Assembly: GCF_021917145.1 (NCBI RefSeq) | Contig: NC_061063.1 | Location: 9,411,102-9,475,101, forward strand | Direction of reading: 5' to 3' | Length of the DNA: 64,000 nucleotides | From: Hypomesus transpacificus | Lineage: Eukaryota > Chordata > Actinopteri > Osmeriformes > Osmeridae | Shown here: positions 22,346 to 31,434 of the stretch, in pieces | Layout: every line of letters begins with the position of its first letter | Numbering within the stretch: the first letter of the stretch is position 1 | The notes under the pieces: model-generated | Told to the model about the DNA's origin: nothing | What the model saw: the letters and a program-made list of their open reading frames with translations, nothing else | Databases searched by the model: none | Program-made: the position numbers and the translations under genes

Positions 22346-25050
22346 ACACACACAGAGACACACACAGAGACACACAGAGACACAAACTGAAAATTGCACA
22401 GGCACTCTCTTTTGCTCTCTTATTGTCCTGTCACATAAGGACCTCTGCATGAATTGTTCCATATGAGGCCCATTTTGTCAAGTTGCAAGTACCATGTTAT
22501 GGCAACTACGTAAATTTGCACTACACATTGTGTACTCAAAGTTATTTTTTTTAATGTATATATCAAATTAAGAAGAAACAGACTAACAAACAGCAAAATA
22601 TTCTGACCTTGACTAAGAGGGTGCCCACAGAGAGCGAGCAGACTTAACACCACGTAGATCTGCTGATACCTTATGAACCATCCCGACCCCTCAGGTCATC
22701 TGGGACTGGTCTACTTTGTGTTCCAAGAGTCAGAACTACACAAGAAGAAGCAGCGTTCAGTTTTTCTGCACCAGCACCACATATCTGGAACAAGGTCCCT
22801 GAAAGCTGCAGGTCTGCTGAGACCCTCACCTCCTTTAAATTCAGATTGAAGACTTCACTGTTTGCTGTTGCCTTTAATTGAACCAGATTCAAGGATATCA
22901 ATTTCTGCATCTCACTCCTGCATTTTATTTTTAAACTGCACTACAACTTTTATTTTATTTGACATGTTTCTGAAAGGATGACACAAACGCACAAACATAC
23001 AAGTCTGGAGGTATGTGGTATAGGAATGTGGTCTTACGTATTGAGGGGTCACATCCTTTGAGAGCAAAGCCAGAGATTGCAATAGATTCGATAACTCTTT
23101 TACTTGGCTGTCCAGATGATGAGTCCTTCAGGAAGCAATTTGAATTCCTGTGTGTGTGAGAGAGAGAGATGTAATGTGATAATTTACTGTACAAAATTAT
23201 ATTAGAAATCTAATGTGATATAATATTTTGATTAATGTCATTTTTTGTGATGATACATTTTCAGAATATTTCTTATGATTTACGATGATATGTGATCGTT
23301 CTCATTTAACCAGAAAAAAAGAGGTTTCAAACGTGAGTTGTCAACAGGTGGGAACATACCCAGTGTTGAAGGTAAAGAACCGGCAGGTTGGGTGCTGGGT
23401 GCACGCGAGCTGACAATGCTCGGCATCCGGAGACTTAACTTGGATGTCATCTCCCTGGAAGTCTGTTTTCTCCAAAAGCTCAGGCTGACACTCTGAAGAG
23501 ATATACACATACTCACAATACATATTATGTGAATTTACGAGTAGTTCCAAACTCAATGTCTGATTGGTTGAAAAAAGCCTTTGATTACTAATGCCTCTTA
23601 ACAGTTGTAGTATTTCACTACACTAGGGCTGGCCGATAAATCGAATATTATCGATAATATCGCAATCATTTTTACGACAATGTAAAATTTGAAAATATCG
23701 TGAAAATCGAATACTAAAAAAAAGTATACTTTTTTTTTTTGCTGGTCGTTGTGTTTCTTGTGTTTTAAGATCACCGCCTGGCTTCTCTGTGTTCACATAC
23801 ACTCACAGACACACACAAACTGAAAATTGCATTCGCACAGTGTGGTATCATGAGAGGCTAAACCACGATGCGGGGTGTAGGGCATTGCATAAAAACCGGA
23901 CAGAGCAGGCAAAACTGGGTTCAAACAGGTTTATTTACCAAAAAACGGTCAGGAAGCAAAACTAAAAGTTCCATCAAACACAAAACGTTGCTCCCCGCCT
24001 TGGATCCTACCAAGTATCAAAAACTCAGAAGCATTTGCAGCTGTCGGCGTGGTGCATTCTGGGAGGTGTAGTTCTTGCGTCAGCCATCTTGTGGCATGGT
24101 AGCCATTCGCAGAGGGAAACATACCACCCCTCTACAACACGTCCTCTCATGATGCCACAACAGGCACTCTCTTTTGCTGTCATTGTCCTGTCACATAAGG
24201 ACCTCTGCATGAATTGTTCCATGTGAGGTCCATTTTGTTGGTCCAAGTTGCAAGTACCATGTTATGGCAACTACTTAAATTTTCACTTCACATTTTGTAC
24301 TTTGTAACAATAGCTGGTCTATCTAAATCGTTTTTGTTGTTTTCTAATGGGGGCAAAAGAAAATCATGTTTTTTAATTATTTAAATGCAAAGGCAAACAT
24401 ATCGAATATCATAAATGTTGACAATATCGAGATATCTTTTTTATATATATATCGCCCAGCCCTACTACACACCCATGTGGATTATCGTCAGACTCAGTGC
24501 TTGTCGGATGAACCGAGCTCATGAATAAACTATCAAACAGTCAGATGGCTGAGCGGTGAGGGAGTCGGGCTCGTAATCATAAGGTTGCGGATCGTTTTCC
24601 CGCCGTGCTAAATGACGTTGTGTCCTTGGGCAAGGCACTTCACCCTACTTGTCTCGGGGGGAATGTCCCTGTACTTACTGTATGTCGCTCTGGATAAGAG
24701 CGACTGCTAAATGACTAAAATATAAATGCAAATGTTTTAATTGCATATCTGTCTACTTCCTTGATCGTCTTCAATTCGAATATCTTCCTTACAGTGGTTT
24801 ATACGAGAATTTCCATGTAACATTATCTGTCTCTACTGGGATTACAGTATTTAAATTATATTGTCATGCTGCAAGAATAATATTTACATTATTGTAATAT
24901 ATGGATTTTCATACATTTCTATCGAGTTAAAATGTTTTTAAATGTATATATCACATTAAGAATAAACAGACTAACAAACAGCTTAATATTCTTACCTTGA
25001 CTGAGAGCGTGCCCACAGAGAGCGAGCAGACCTACCACGTAGAACTGCAT
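18902..25050 (-). CDS. Apple-domain (kalliklectin-like) secreted protein, paralogue B with duplicated first apple domain
   Basis: Eleven exons: 24996-25050 (signal peptide), 23360-23492, 23038-23147, 21879-22011, 21555-21664, 21272-21443, 20811-20932, 20272-20404, 19896-20002, 19582-19741 and 18902-19004. They sum to 1338 bases and 445 residues, giving five apple domains. The first module (exons 2 and 3, 243 bases) is present twice and is phase-symmetric, so splicing both copies keeps the frame. Exons 6-8 and the introns between them are almost identical to paralogue A. An old signal-peptide exon between the two modules has lost its ATG. The stop is 23 codons earlier than in A. An alternative is that the upstream module belongs to a truncated third gene; cDNA would decide. 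No protease domain. Confidence 0.72.
19311..19529 (-). repeat. SINE-like element, family 2, in paralogue B intron 8
   Basis: Contains the tail GCATTTAGCAGACGCTTTTA (reverse of the SINE tail) and a body ending near AAGTTTACAAGTTGATGCAG. Paralogue A is uninterrupted at the matching site (GGGCATATATGCATC), and an ATATAT motif flanks the insertion on both sides. Related copies on the plus strand lie at 57448-57594 and 60428-60574. Confidence 0.8.
21032..21225 (-). repeat. tRNA-derived SINE, family 1, in paralogue B
   Basis: Read on the minus strand it starts GAGTCAGGTGGCTGAGCGG (A-box-like) and has AGTTCGATTCC (B-box-like), a conserved body and the tail AGAGCGTCTGCTAAATGACT. CAGTCT flanks both ends, while paralogue A has a single CAGTCT at this place. 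Confidence 0.85.
22150..22300. mobile_element. Remnant of the hAT-like element, older copy
   Basis: GGACGATATATCGAATATTATC, a poly-T run (22228-22254) and GCTGGTCCTTGTG match the left part of the element at 23625-24463. The copy lies in the matching intron of the duplicated module, so it was probably copied along with it. It lacks the nested insert. Confidence 0.65.
22309..22382. repeat. CA microsatellite
   Basis: A pure CA run followed by repeated CAGAGACACA units on the plus strand, within an intron of paralogue B. Confidence 0.9.
22608..22673 (-). pseudogene. Degenerate signal-peptide exon of the apple-domain gene
   Basis: Minus-strand sequence still reads YVVLSLLALCGHPLSQ, clearly the signal-peptide exon of the family. 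Loss of one base turned the ATG context (ATCATGCAG) into ATCAGCAG, and the donor GTAAG is changed to GTCAG. It can no longer start translation and is probably skipped. Confidence 0.75.
22725..22885 (+). mobile_element. LINE reverse-transcriptase C-terminal fragment
   Basis: Plus-strand reading gives FSFSAPAPHIWNKVPESCRS, then TLTSFKFRLKTSLFAVAFN and a stop. This is the typical end of a non-LTR retrotransposon ORF2 (pattern recognised, not searched). It lies between the degenerate signal exon and the upstream apple module, near a duplication breakpoint. Confidence 0.65.
23625..24463. mobile_element. Non-autonomous hAT-like element with nested insertion
   Basis: Left end AGGGCTGGCCGATAAATCG, right end TATATCGCCCAGCCCT, which are inverted repeats of each other. 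Near-identical 8-base duplications flank it (ACTACACT at 23617-23624, ACTACACA at 24464-24471). No transposase is encoded. A second element is inserted at 23841-24159. Confidence 0.75.
23841..24159. mobile_element. Nested element with 17-base inverted ends
   Basis: Ends TGTGGTATCATGAGAGG and CCTCTCATGATGCCACA are inverted repeats with one mismatch. ACAG occurs on both sides. The older copy near 22395 reads straight through (TTGCACAGGCACTCTC), giving an empty site. The TG...CA ends leave a short solo LTR as an alternative. Confidence 0.75.
24541..24734 (+). repeat. tRNA-derived SINE, family 1
   Basis: Starts TCAGATGGCTGAGCGGTGAG and ends GAGCGACTGCTAAATGACT before an A-rich tail. It is located in intron 1 of paralogue B and is absent from the matching place in paralogue A. 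Confidence 0.85.
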
Positions 25051-25212
25051 GATATCACAACGTATTCTGCTGTTTCTGACTTTAATAAGTGATGCACAGT
25101 GGAGCTATGTATATATAATCTTCGTTGACAGGGTGGTAATCTCTGTGTGGTTGTGATTGGTTGTCAGTTATTTCCCCACTGTTTTAAGTAAACAAGTCGA
25201 TTTTGTATTTGT

Positions 25213-25386
25213 ATTTACATTTTGTCATTTAGCAGAGGGGGGCCACCAGTAAGGGAGAAGGGTCCAAATGCAGTGAGCACTGCAATTGGACCCTATTGCA
25301 GTAAGGGGCCATTCCCCCCGCGGCAAGTAGGGTGAAGTGCCTTGCCCAAGGACACAACGTCATTTGGCACGGCCGGGAATCGAACT
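25213..25386 (-). repeat. Family 1 SINE, rearranged, with internal hairpin
   Basis: Keeps the conserved body (AGGGTGAAGTGCCTTGCCCA) and the B-box-like end (GGGAATCGAAC), but its tail region is replaced by a segment containing the near-palindrome TCCAAATGCAGTG-AG-CACTGCAATTGGA at about 25261-25289. Confidence 0.7.
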
Positions 25387-26155
25387 TTTGAGTTATTTTA
25401 GCTTTCTGTAAAATAAACATTTTACAAGCCGTTTTTCAATAGGTAAAATCTTGTCTAGAGAAGGTGATGTCTTTTTGTATCTTAATTTTTGAGCCCCACG
25501 TACGTTGCGTTTCTTAGCCTGGTTTCGCCAAGGAGCTTCACCCCTACTAATTTGAAAACTATTTGATAAATCGAATATAAAAGCATCATAGAATGTAACA
25601 GCTAGCTGGCATCAGTTACATGTAAAATACATCGATAATGTTTAACACTAACATCTAAATTTAGCTTGCACCTAAGTTAAAACACATTTGAGTGTGCTAA
25701 CATTAGCAATAACATAAGCTAGTTTGAGGTGTACATAAGCTAACCATTACATTAGCACATTTCCCGTATTTAACAATGATTAAACATGGGCTTACCTGAA
25801 AGTGATGCACGGGCACCATCTCGTCTCTTTCTTTCTTCCCCTGGCTTATCTTTTTAAAACCCATTTTAGAAAAGTTGACCTAGCCTACTCTATCAAGTAG
25901 TGCCCAGTTGCCCTGATGGTTAATCCGGCCTTGGTATCACACAGCAGAAGTTATTTGAGTTTAGGGAAGAAGAGGTATTTCCTGTTTGATACAAAAACAT
26001 TTGATCACCCTGTCTGGAGAAAACCAAAGGAAGCGTCAGATTCATATTCTTGATGGAATTACTTTATTATTTAGTATTATAAAACAGCATTTTCAAACAT
26101 AGTAAAGAGACAGTAGATATACTGTTATATAAAAGTATATTTAAGTGCATTGGTG

Positions 26156-26450
26156 TCTCAGAGCTCCTTGAAGGTTTGTGTATGAGGGTGTGTGTATGAG
26201 TGTGTGTGTGGTGTGTAGGTGTGGTGTGGTGTGTGAGTGTGTCAGAGCTCCTTGAAGGTTTGTGTATGAGGGTGTGTGTATGAGTGTGTGTGTGGTGTGG
26301 TGTGTGAGTGTGTCAGAGCTCCTTGAAGGTTTGTGTATGAGTGTGTGTGTGTGTGTGTGTGTGAGTGAGTTTTCCTGTCTTTCAGTGTATGTGGCACAAA
26401 AACAACCTTCCAGTTTCCTGTCTTTCAGTGTATGTGGCACAAAAACAACG
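26156..26450. repeat. Minisatellite in the gstr 3' UTR
   Basis: Three copies of a 70-85 base unit starting CAGAGCTCCTTGAAGGTTTG and running into GT-rich sequence, then two copies of a 40-base unit (CTGTCTTTCAGTGTATGTGG). The unit start resembles the reverse of the gstr terminal codons (see findings). Confidence 0.8.
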
Positions 26451-26458
26451 TTTTTGTG

Positions 26459-28599
26459 TTAGAGGTCCTTGAGGGTGTCAGACCCAGGGCTCTCCAGCCA
26501 GTGTGGAGGCCAAGTGGCTTTAACACTGGGTCTGTCATTCATCAGGTCATTGTACTGACCCAGCCTGGGATACCGCTCTGCAGACAGCCTGGAGAAGAGG
26601 AGGAGGGGGAAGAGGAGAGATGGGGGAGAGGAGGAGAAGAGGAGAGATGGGGGAGAGGAGGAGAAGAGGATGGGGGAGAGGAGAGATGGGGGAGAGGAGA
26701 AGAAGAGGAGAGGAGGAGAAGAGGATGGGGGAGAGGAGGAGATAGGGGAGAGAAGAAGAAGAGGAGAAATGGGGGAGAGGAGAGGGGTTCACAGAGTAAA
26801 AGAAAGAGAAAACGGGAAGAAGAGAAAAGATAATGTAATCTCTCTGGTATATCTATTCTTTTATGACTGTATTCATCACAAATACATTTATCAAATAGTT
26901 CACCTATCTTTCCATTAATTCATTCCACCCTCCTCTGAAAAAATTGCCTTTCTTACCCAAAGCGGAAAGCATAGGCAATGACTGGAAAAACTGTGATATC
27001 AGCCAATGAGAACTCTTTTCCTGCCAGGTAAGATCCCGCCTCCATCTGGGGAGAATGGAGAAACATGCTGCATGTGTTTGTGTGTGTAAATGTGTGTGTG
27101 TGTGTGTGCGAATGAATGTGTAAAGACGTGTGTGGGTGTGAGAATATGTGTGTGTGCCTACCTTCAGCATGTATCCCTCCCACAGCTTCAGCTCAGTGGC
27201 CAGAGTCTCCAAGTTCCTCTTCACAGCAGAGTCGAGTCTCTCTGCCTCGGGGACCTTGAGGTTGTAGTAAACAACGTCACCTGTGGAGGATCAACAACAA
27301 CAAAACAGATGGTTTAACATGCAGAACTCTGAACTATAACAGGTTCTAGTCTCATGACTCCAGTCTGGGCAGCAGAACTGCGGGCTGAGCCTTGCAAAGC
27401 ATGTGATTCCTCGGGCATCGAACACGTGTCTGGAACAAAAGCTCTCAATGTTGTTTGTCTGAAATCTACACGCTGGGACATTCTCTGGCAACGCTCGGAG
27501 GTCTGTATAGACTTGGTTTAAGGTTTCAGAAGTTTACGGACAACCGGGTAAAGGTGTGTTGTTGCCTAGGAACAGTACAGTTCTGGCAAGTTAGGTGCAG
27601 TCTCTAGGGGGGTTGAAACGACAGCTGGGTTACTTGAAAGACCAGTGTCCCAACAGTTTGAACCAAATGTAATTGAATGTTGTATTCTGTTTGATTTGTG
27701 AGTTTGCCTTACTTAATTTCTGGTGGAGAGTGAGGCCCTCGAACATGCGCTGGTACATCAGGGCCTGTTCTGCTGCACCGTCTGGGAGTAGTTTATGACC
27801 CTGAGACTTGAACTGGCTCTGTCGGGAGATAGAAGGGGGAGAGACAGAGGGAGAGAAGAGAGGGAGGGAGCGAGGAAGGGGAGCAGAGAAAAAGAGTGTG
27901 GGAGAATGGAAAAAGACAGAAAATTACCGTCACACCAGATCTAGGTCCTCAAGGCACACACTAAGGTCTACTGTTCAGGATTAAGGTGAAGAACTTAGAA
28001 GTGGTAAGGGAAGAGAAGTGGTAAATATGGTACAATTCTGCCATGCACTTGTGGTCTGACACACACACACAGTCTCCTCTCACATGGCATCAAATGTTTC
28101 TCCAGGTCTCCACTGGGACACTTGTTAGCAAAAACATTTAGCTTACCGTTGCTAACTGTTATGGCAAAGCAAGTGGTGATTAAAACATGGTTGGAAACCC
28201 GTCTTACCTCCAGGTACATGCATGCTGCATACGATTCATTCAACGTATTGTTTCCGTGTTTGAAAGCCGGCAGCTAGGAGAGAAAATATCTGTAGTAAGC
28301 ATGACATGACAAAAAATGAAACACCTATGATAACTAAACCTGATCATCATCTCACTTACATGTTAATTAAATACATGACCTATGCATGAGATCGTGTGAC
28401 TTATTAATGCCATAAAACGACCGTAGCCTACCTGCCCTCTGGGATTAATGTCCAACACTTCTTGCGATCTGTGTTCCCCTTTCGCAAAAGACAACAGTTT
28501 TTGGTTGTAGCCTTGCAAGTTTTTCTCTTCCAAAGCAATCATGATTCGCCAGCACGGAGGGGAACCGGAGCCCCAAAGCAGAGTCATGCTCTTGGCCAT
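26459..28599 (-). CDS. gstr: Glutathione S-transferase, rho class
   Basis: Cytosolic enzyme conjugating glutathione to electrophiles; the rho class is found in fish (family knowledge). Six exons: 28432-28599, 28208-28273, 27713-27818, 27162-27280, 26957-27045 and 26459-26588. They sum to 678 bases, giving 225 residues, as in zebrafish gstr. The N-terminal thioredoxin-like domain has LLWGSGSPPCWRIMIALEEK and NPRGQLPAFKHGNNTLNESY, where NESYAACMYLE is the glutathione-binding ESxA-type segment. The C-terminal helical domain has GSYLAGKEFSLADITVFPVI, the N-capping (S)LAD motif of the GST fold, and ends WPPHWLE...TLKDL. Two AP-1/NF-E2-type sites lie 250-310 bases upstream. Intron 5 holds a long GA-rich tract. 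Confidence 0.95.
26590..26825. repeat. GA-rich tandem repeat in gstr intron 5
   Basis: Imperfect units of GAGGAGAAGAGGAGAGATGG and GGGGGAGAGGAG type, purine-only on the plus strand for over 200 bases, next to the acceptor of the last gstr exon. Confidence 0.85.
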
Positions 28600-28850
28600 A
28601 TTTCTTCAGTTACAGCTCGGAGATAGTCCGTGGCAATAGCGATACAATTATTGTGATCAAGTAACCTACTCACGAGAGCCCGGACGATGAACAGTCGACT
28701 ACCGGTTATATAACTTGATTTGGAGGCCGCCCACTATTTCTGGGCGGGTCTACCCAACAATGTTATCAAAATAACAAATAATCGTCTTTACGTATCCGTG
28801 GCGACATCAACAAAGAGTAGTAAGCGGATGCAGAACATTGTTAAAAAAAA

Positions 28851-28861
28851 TGCTGACTCAT
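28851..28861. promoter_or_regulatory. NF-E2/ARE-type site upstream of gstr
   Basis: TGCTGACTCAT matches the NF-E2/Maf recognition consensus (TGCTGASTCAY), about 250 bases upstream of the gstr ATG. GST genes are commonly induced through such elements by Nrf2-Maf (established knowledge). Use here is inferred. Confidence 0.45.
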
Positions 28862-28899
28862 TGGCATCGACTGACTGACCATAAAAAATGCTTTGTAAG

Positions 28900-28910
28900 A
28901 TGACTCATCA
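28900..28910. promoter_or_regulatory. AP-1-type palindrome upstream of gstr
   Basis: GATGACTCATC is a perfect palindrome around TGACTCA, 40 bases upstream of the NF-E2-type site. Confidence 0.4.
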
Positions 28911-30395
28911 TATGGTACATTTCCCTTAAAACGTATAGATCTAATTCTCACCATGACAGTGCATACATATGGATACAACAATACACGTTATTATATCTAT
29001 ATAATGTCCTAAAATATGTATGTTCCTCTTTATCTACTGTCTTATAGTCATTGGTTAATAATATATTCAATTCAATATATTCAAAAAGGATTGATAAGTA
29101 TACCAGATTAGTTTGTTTACATACAATATGTTACCATAAGTAAATTAGAAACTCACCAATCACAAATAATTAGCCCCTGTCCGTTTTGATTATAATGTCT
29201 ACAATCAAATTTTCATATCATCCATAGGCATAGGTTTGGCTTCAGTGAAGGACAAACATCTTCACACATATGCTAATCCTTCCCCTGACCTTTGTGTGTG
29301 TTACTAGCGGTGGGTAGTTATGCACTATAGCCCACTGACCAAATAAGGCAACCAGCAGTTGTCGACCCTCTCAAATCATGGATGTGCCCCCGAGACCAAT
29401 GCTCTAACCGCACGGAACCACCCAGAAACAACAAACCAGCTGAAAGAAAACAAACAACTGTGGAAACCCCTATTGAGGATCCACTGCATTTACCTACAAG
29501 GGTGAGGTTTACAGCTCCAACAACCACTCCTCCTTGTATGCACCAGGAGATACTGGAGAAGAAGAAATAAAATACTAAGTTTTGGGTCAATATCTCTAAG
29601 TTTTGAAACAGCACAGGAACTTCAGCAGAGTTTGATGCAAGTGTTTAATTGGAATCCAAGACAACAGAGTGATTCCAACAAACGTGAGCAAGATTCTGCA
29701 GAACCAGACTGAAAAATGTCTCCGGACATTTCTCTTATATATCAAAACCTCATCAGTTCGGTAATTTTGCTCTTGGTACAATATTGTTTGTCACAAATGC
29801 ATTATGCATTTCACACTTTATTGGTCTCTCACCCCAGGAGCTTCAGAATACAGGTGCATGGAGAATTCCACTATTTTTTGTAGGCCTGCTCCGACCTTGA
29901 CGGCCAGTCGCAGCAAGATCCTTGGCAAAGGGTCGTAAATTTGCCTCATTACTGCTGGGTTTTGTAGTTTTCTATGGAAGGATCCTGCACACATAGCCTT
30001 CTCTCGCACCCAGCCCCCAGTTTTTTCAGATTTGCACTTTGGGCTTTATCTTCTACATATCGGTGAAAAAACTCATCAGTCAACAGCTTTGCATCAGGCT
30101 TTCAGTAGTATAACATAAGAGTTAAAAAGGTGGTTATGAGGTTCATTTTCAATCATATAATCCATAATAATTCTCCATCTTCAAAATTACAACAGTGTGA
30201 TATTATTCCACTTCAATACGCCCAACTCGATGTTTCAGCAGAGAGAACGGCCCGTAGCAGTGAAACAGATCAGCCAAAAGGGCACAAAATAACAAGGCAC
30301 AAAATCAGACACCAATCTGCACATACATCTCCCCCAGGTAGTGGGATGTTAAACAAATGTTAAACAAACAATTAATCAAGTTCCCGGATGAGCCC

Positions 30396-30750
30396 CCATG
30401 TTACAACTGGCACAAGGGTTGTAACGAAAAGGGAGACATAGGCACAACTAGAAGGTGCAGCAAGAGTACTTAATTAACAAACCATAAGGTCTTACACAAC
30501 ATAACACAAAACGTATCAGACAATATTACTGAGTGTCAGGGTGTAAGCAGGTGTGTTGAGTGTTGTAAAGTGTAAAACAAAGACGAGGCTTCCTCAGTAC
30601 AGCGGTCAGCTCAGGTCCCCATCACTTCCTGGAGCAGGTAACTTAAAGCCGAGACACACCAGGTGTGTCCTATTAGCCATGACCACCTACCAACACCACG
30701 CCCACCGGTCCTGGGTAGCGCGGTCGCACAAAGGGGGAAGGCCGTCACAC
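30396..30750. repeat. Unclassified repeat-like sequence
   Basis: Begins TGTTACAACTGGCACAAGGG and contains a short inverted GTTACAAC/GTTGTAAC pair at its left end. Its composition resembles fish interspersed repeats, but no second copy or clean right end is visible here. Confidence 0.3.
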
Positions 30751-31125
30751 CAATTATGTCTTAATTTGCAGTCAAGCGATCTACAACTGCTCTACAATAT
30801 CTACAACAGAGCTATACCCATCCCCAAATGCATAAGTGGCACACAACATGATAGATGAATGCACATGTTTTATTGATGCAGTGAAACAACAGAAAATGGA
30901 AAAGGTTTTCTAATTGGTGTTGTGGGATTCCACAGGACTGGACATGTCTGGGGACTTTACTGAATACACTCTCAAAAAGGGCTGTGTCTTTGGCCTAGTT
31001 GAAATTGGAAAAGCATCAGACGATGCTGCCATCTGTTTGATGTCAGGCTGGCACACTGGGAAGAAGAGTAAAACTGTATTAGCACAAAAATCGCCATACT
31101 ACACATTTTTATAAAGGAGTCAGAT

Positions 31126-31308
31126 GGCTGAGCGGTAAGGGAGTCGGACTAGTAATCCAAAGGTTGCCGGATCGATTCCCCACCGTGCCAAATGCCGTTG
31201 TGTCCTTGGGCAAGGCACTTCACCCTACTTGCCTCGGGGGGAATGTCCCTGTATTTACTGTAAGTCGCTCTGGATAAGGGCGTCTGCTAAATGACTAAAT
31301 GTAAATGT
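31126..31308 (+). repeat. tRNA-derived SINE, family 1 (well preserved)
   Basis: Starts GAGTCAGATGGCTGAGCGG, has CCGGATCGATTCC as the B-box-like part and ends GGGCGTCTGCTAAATGACTA followed by AATGTAAATG. It is the cleanest copy in the window and lies 3' of the large gene. Confidence 0.9.
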
Positions 31309-31434
31309 ATAAAACAATGAATGTATTTTAGAGTTAAACTTAAACAATAATTAGTTTCTCAATATATAAATTACATTAATCTACAACTTGATTCTACATT
31401 GTTCATCTTGTGATGTCAGAGGCTGTAAACAAAA

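Larger units (their letters stand above)
25051..26458. other. Paralogue B upstream region and gstr 3' flank
   Basis: The first 150 bases are the promoter-proximal region shared with paralogue A. A rearranged SINE fragment lies at 25213-25386. No gene is seen in 25390-26050. The gstr polyadenylation signal is probably the TTTATT near 26059 (AATAAA on the minus strand). Confidence 0.5.
28911..31434. other. Intergenic between gstr and the large repeat-protein gene
   Basis: No conserved coding sequence is seen. It holds a repeat-like stretch of unknown class around 30396-30750 (starting TGTTACAACTGGCACAAGGG), a SINE at 31126-31308 and the 3' UTR of the large gene, with TTTATT near 30868 as a likely minus-strand AATAAA. 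Confidence 0.5.

Noticed and set aside
22309-22382. Regularly spaced CA/GAGACACA units considered as a CRISPR-like array
   Set aside because: The units are simple microsatellite without spacers, in a eukaryotic intron.
22963-22985. Possible extra exon 4 copy in the upstream apple module
   Set aside because: Only the intron end and the first bases of exon 4 are present, so it marks the duplication breakpoint and not a usable exon.
24541-24612. Possible tRNA genes at the SINE heads (A- and B-box-like sequences)
   Set aside because: They do not fold into a complete acceptor stem, and each continues into the conserved SINE body and tail.
29318-29614. Possible tRNA-like sequence on the minus strand (GGTTAGAGCATTGGTCTCG)
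   Set aside because: The flanks do not give a cloverleaf and no B-box fits; at most an old SINE fragment.
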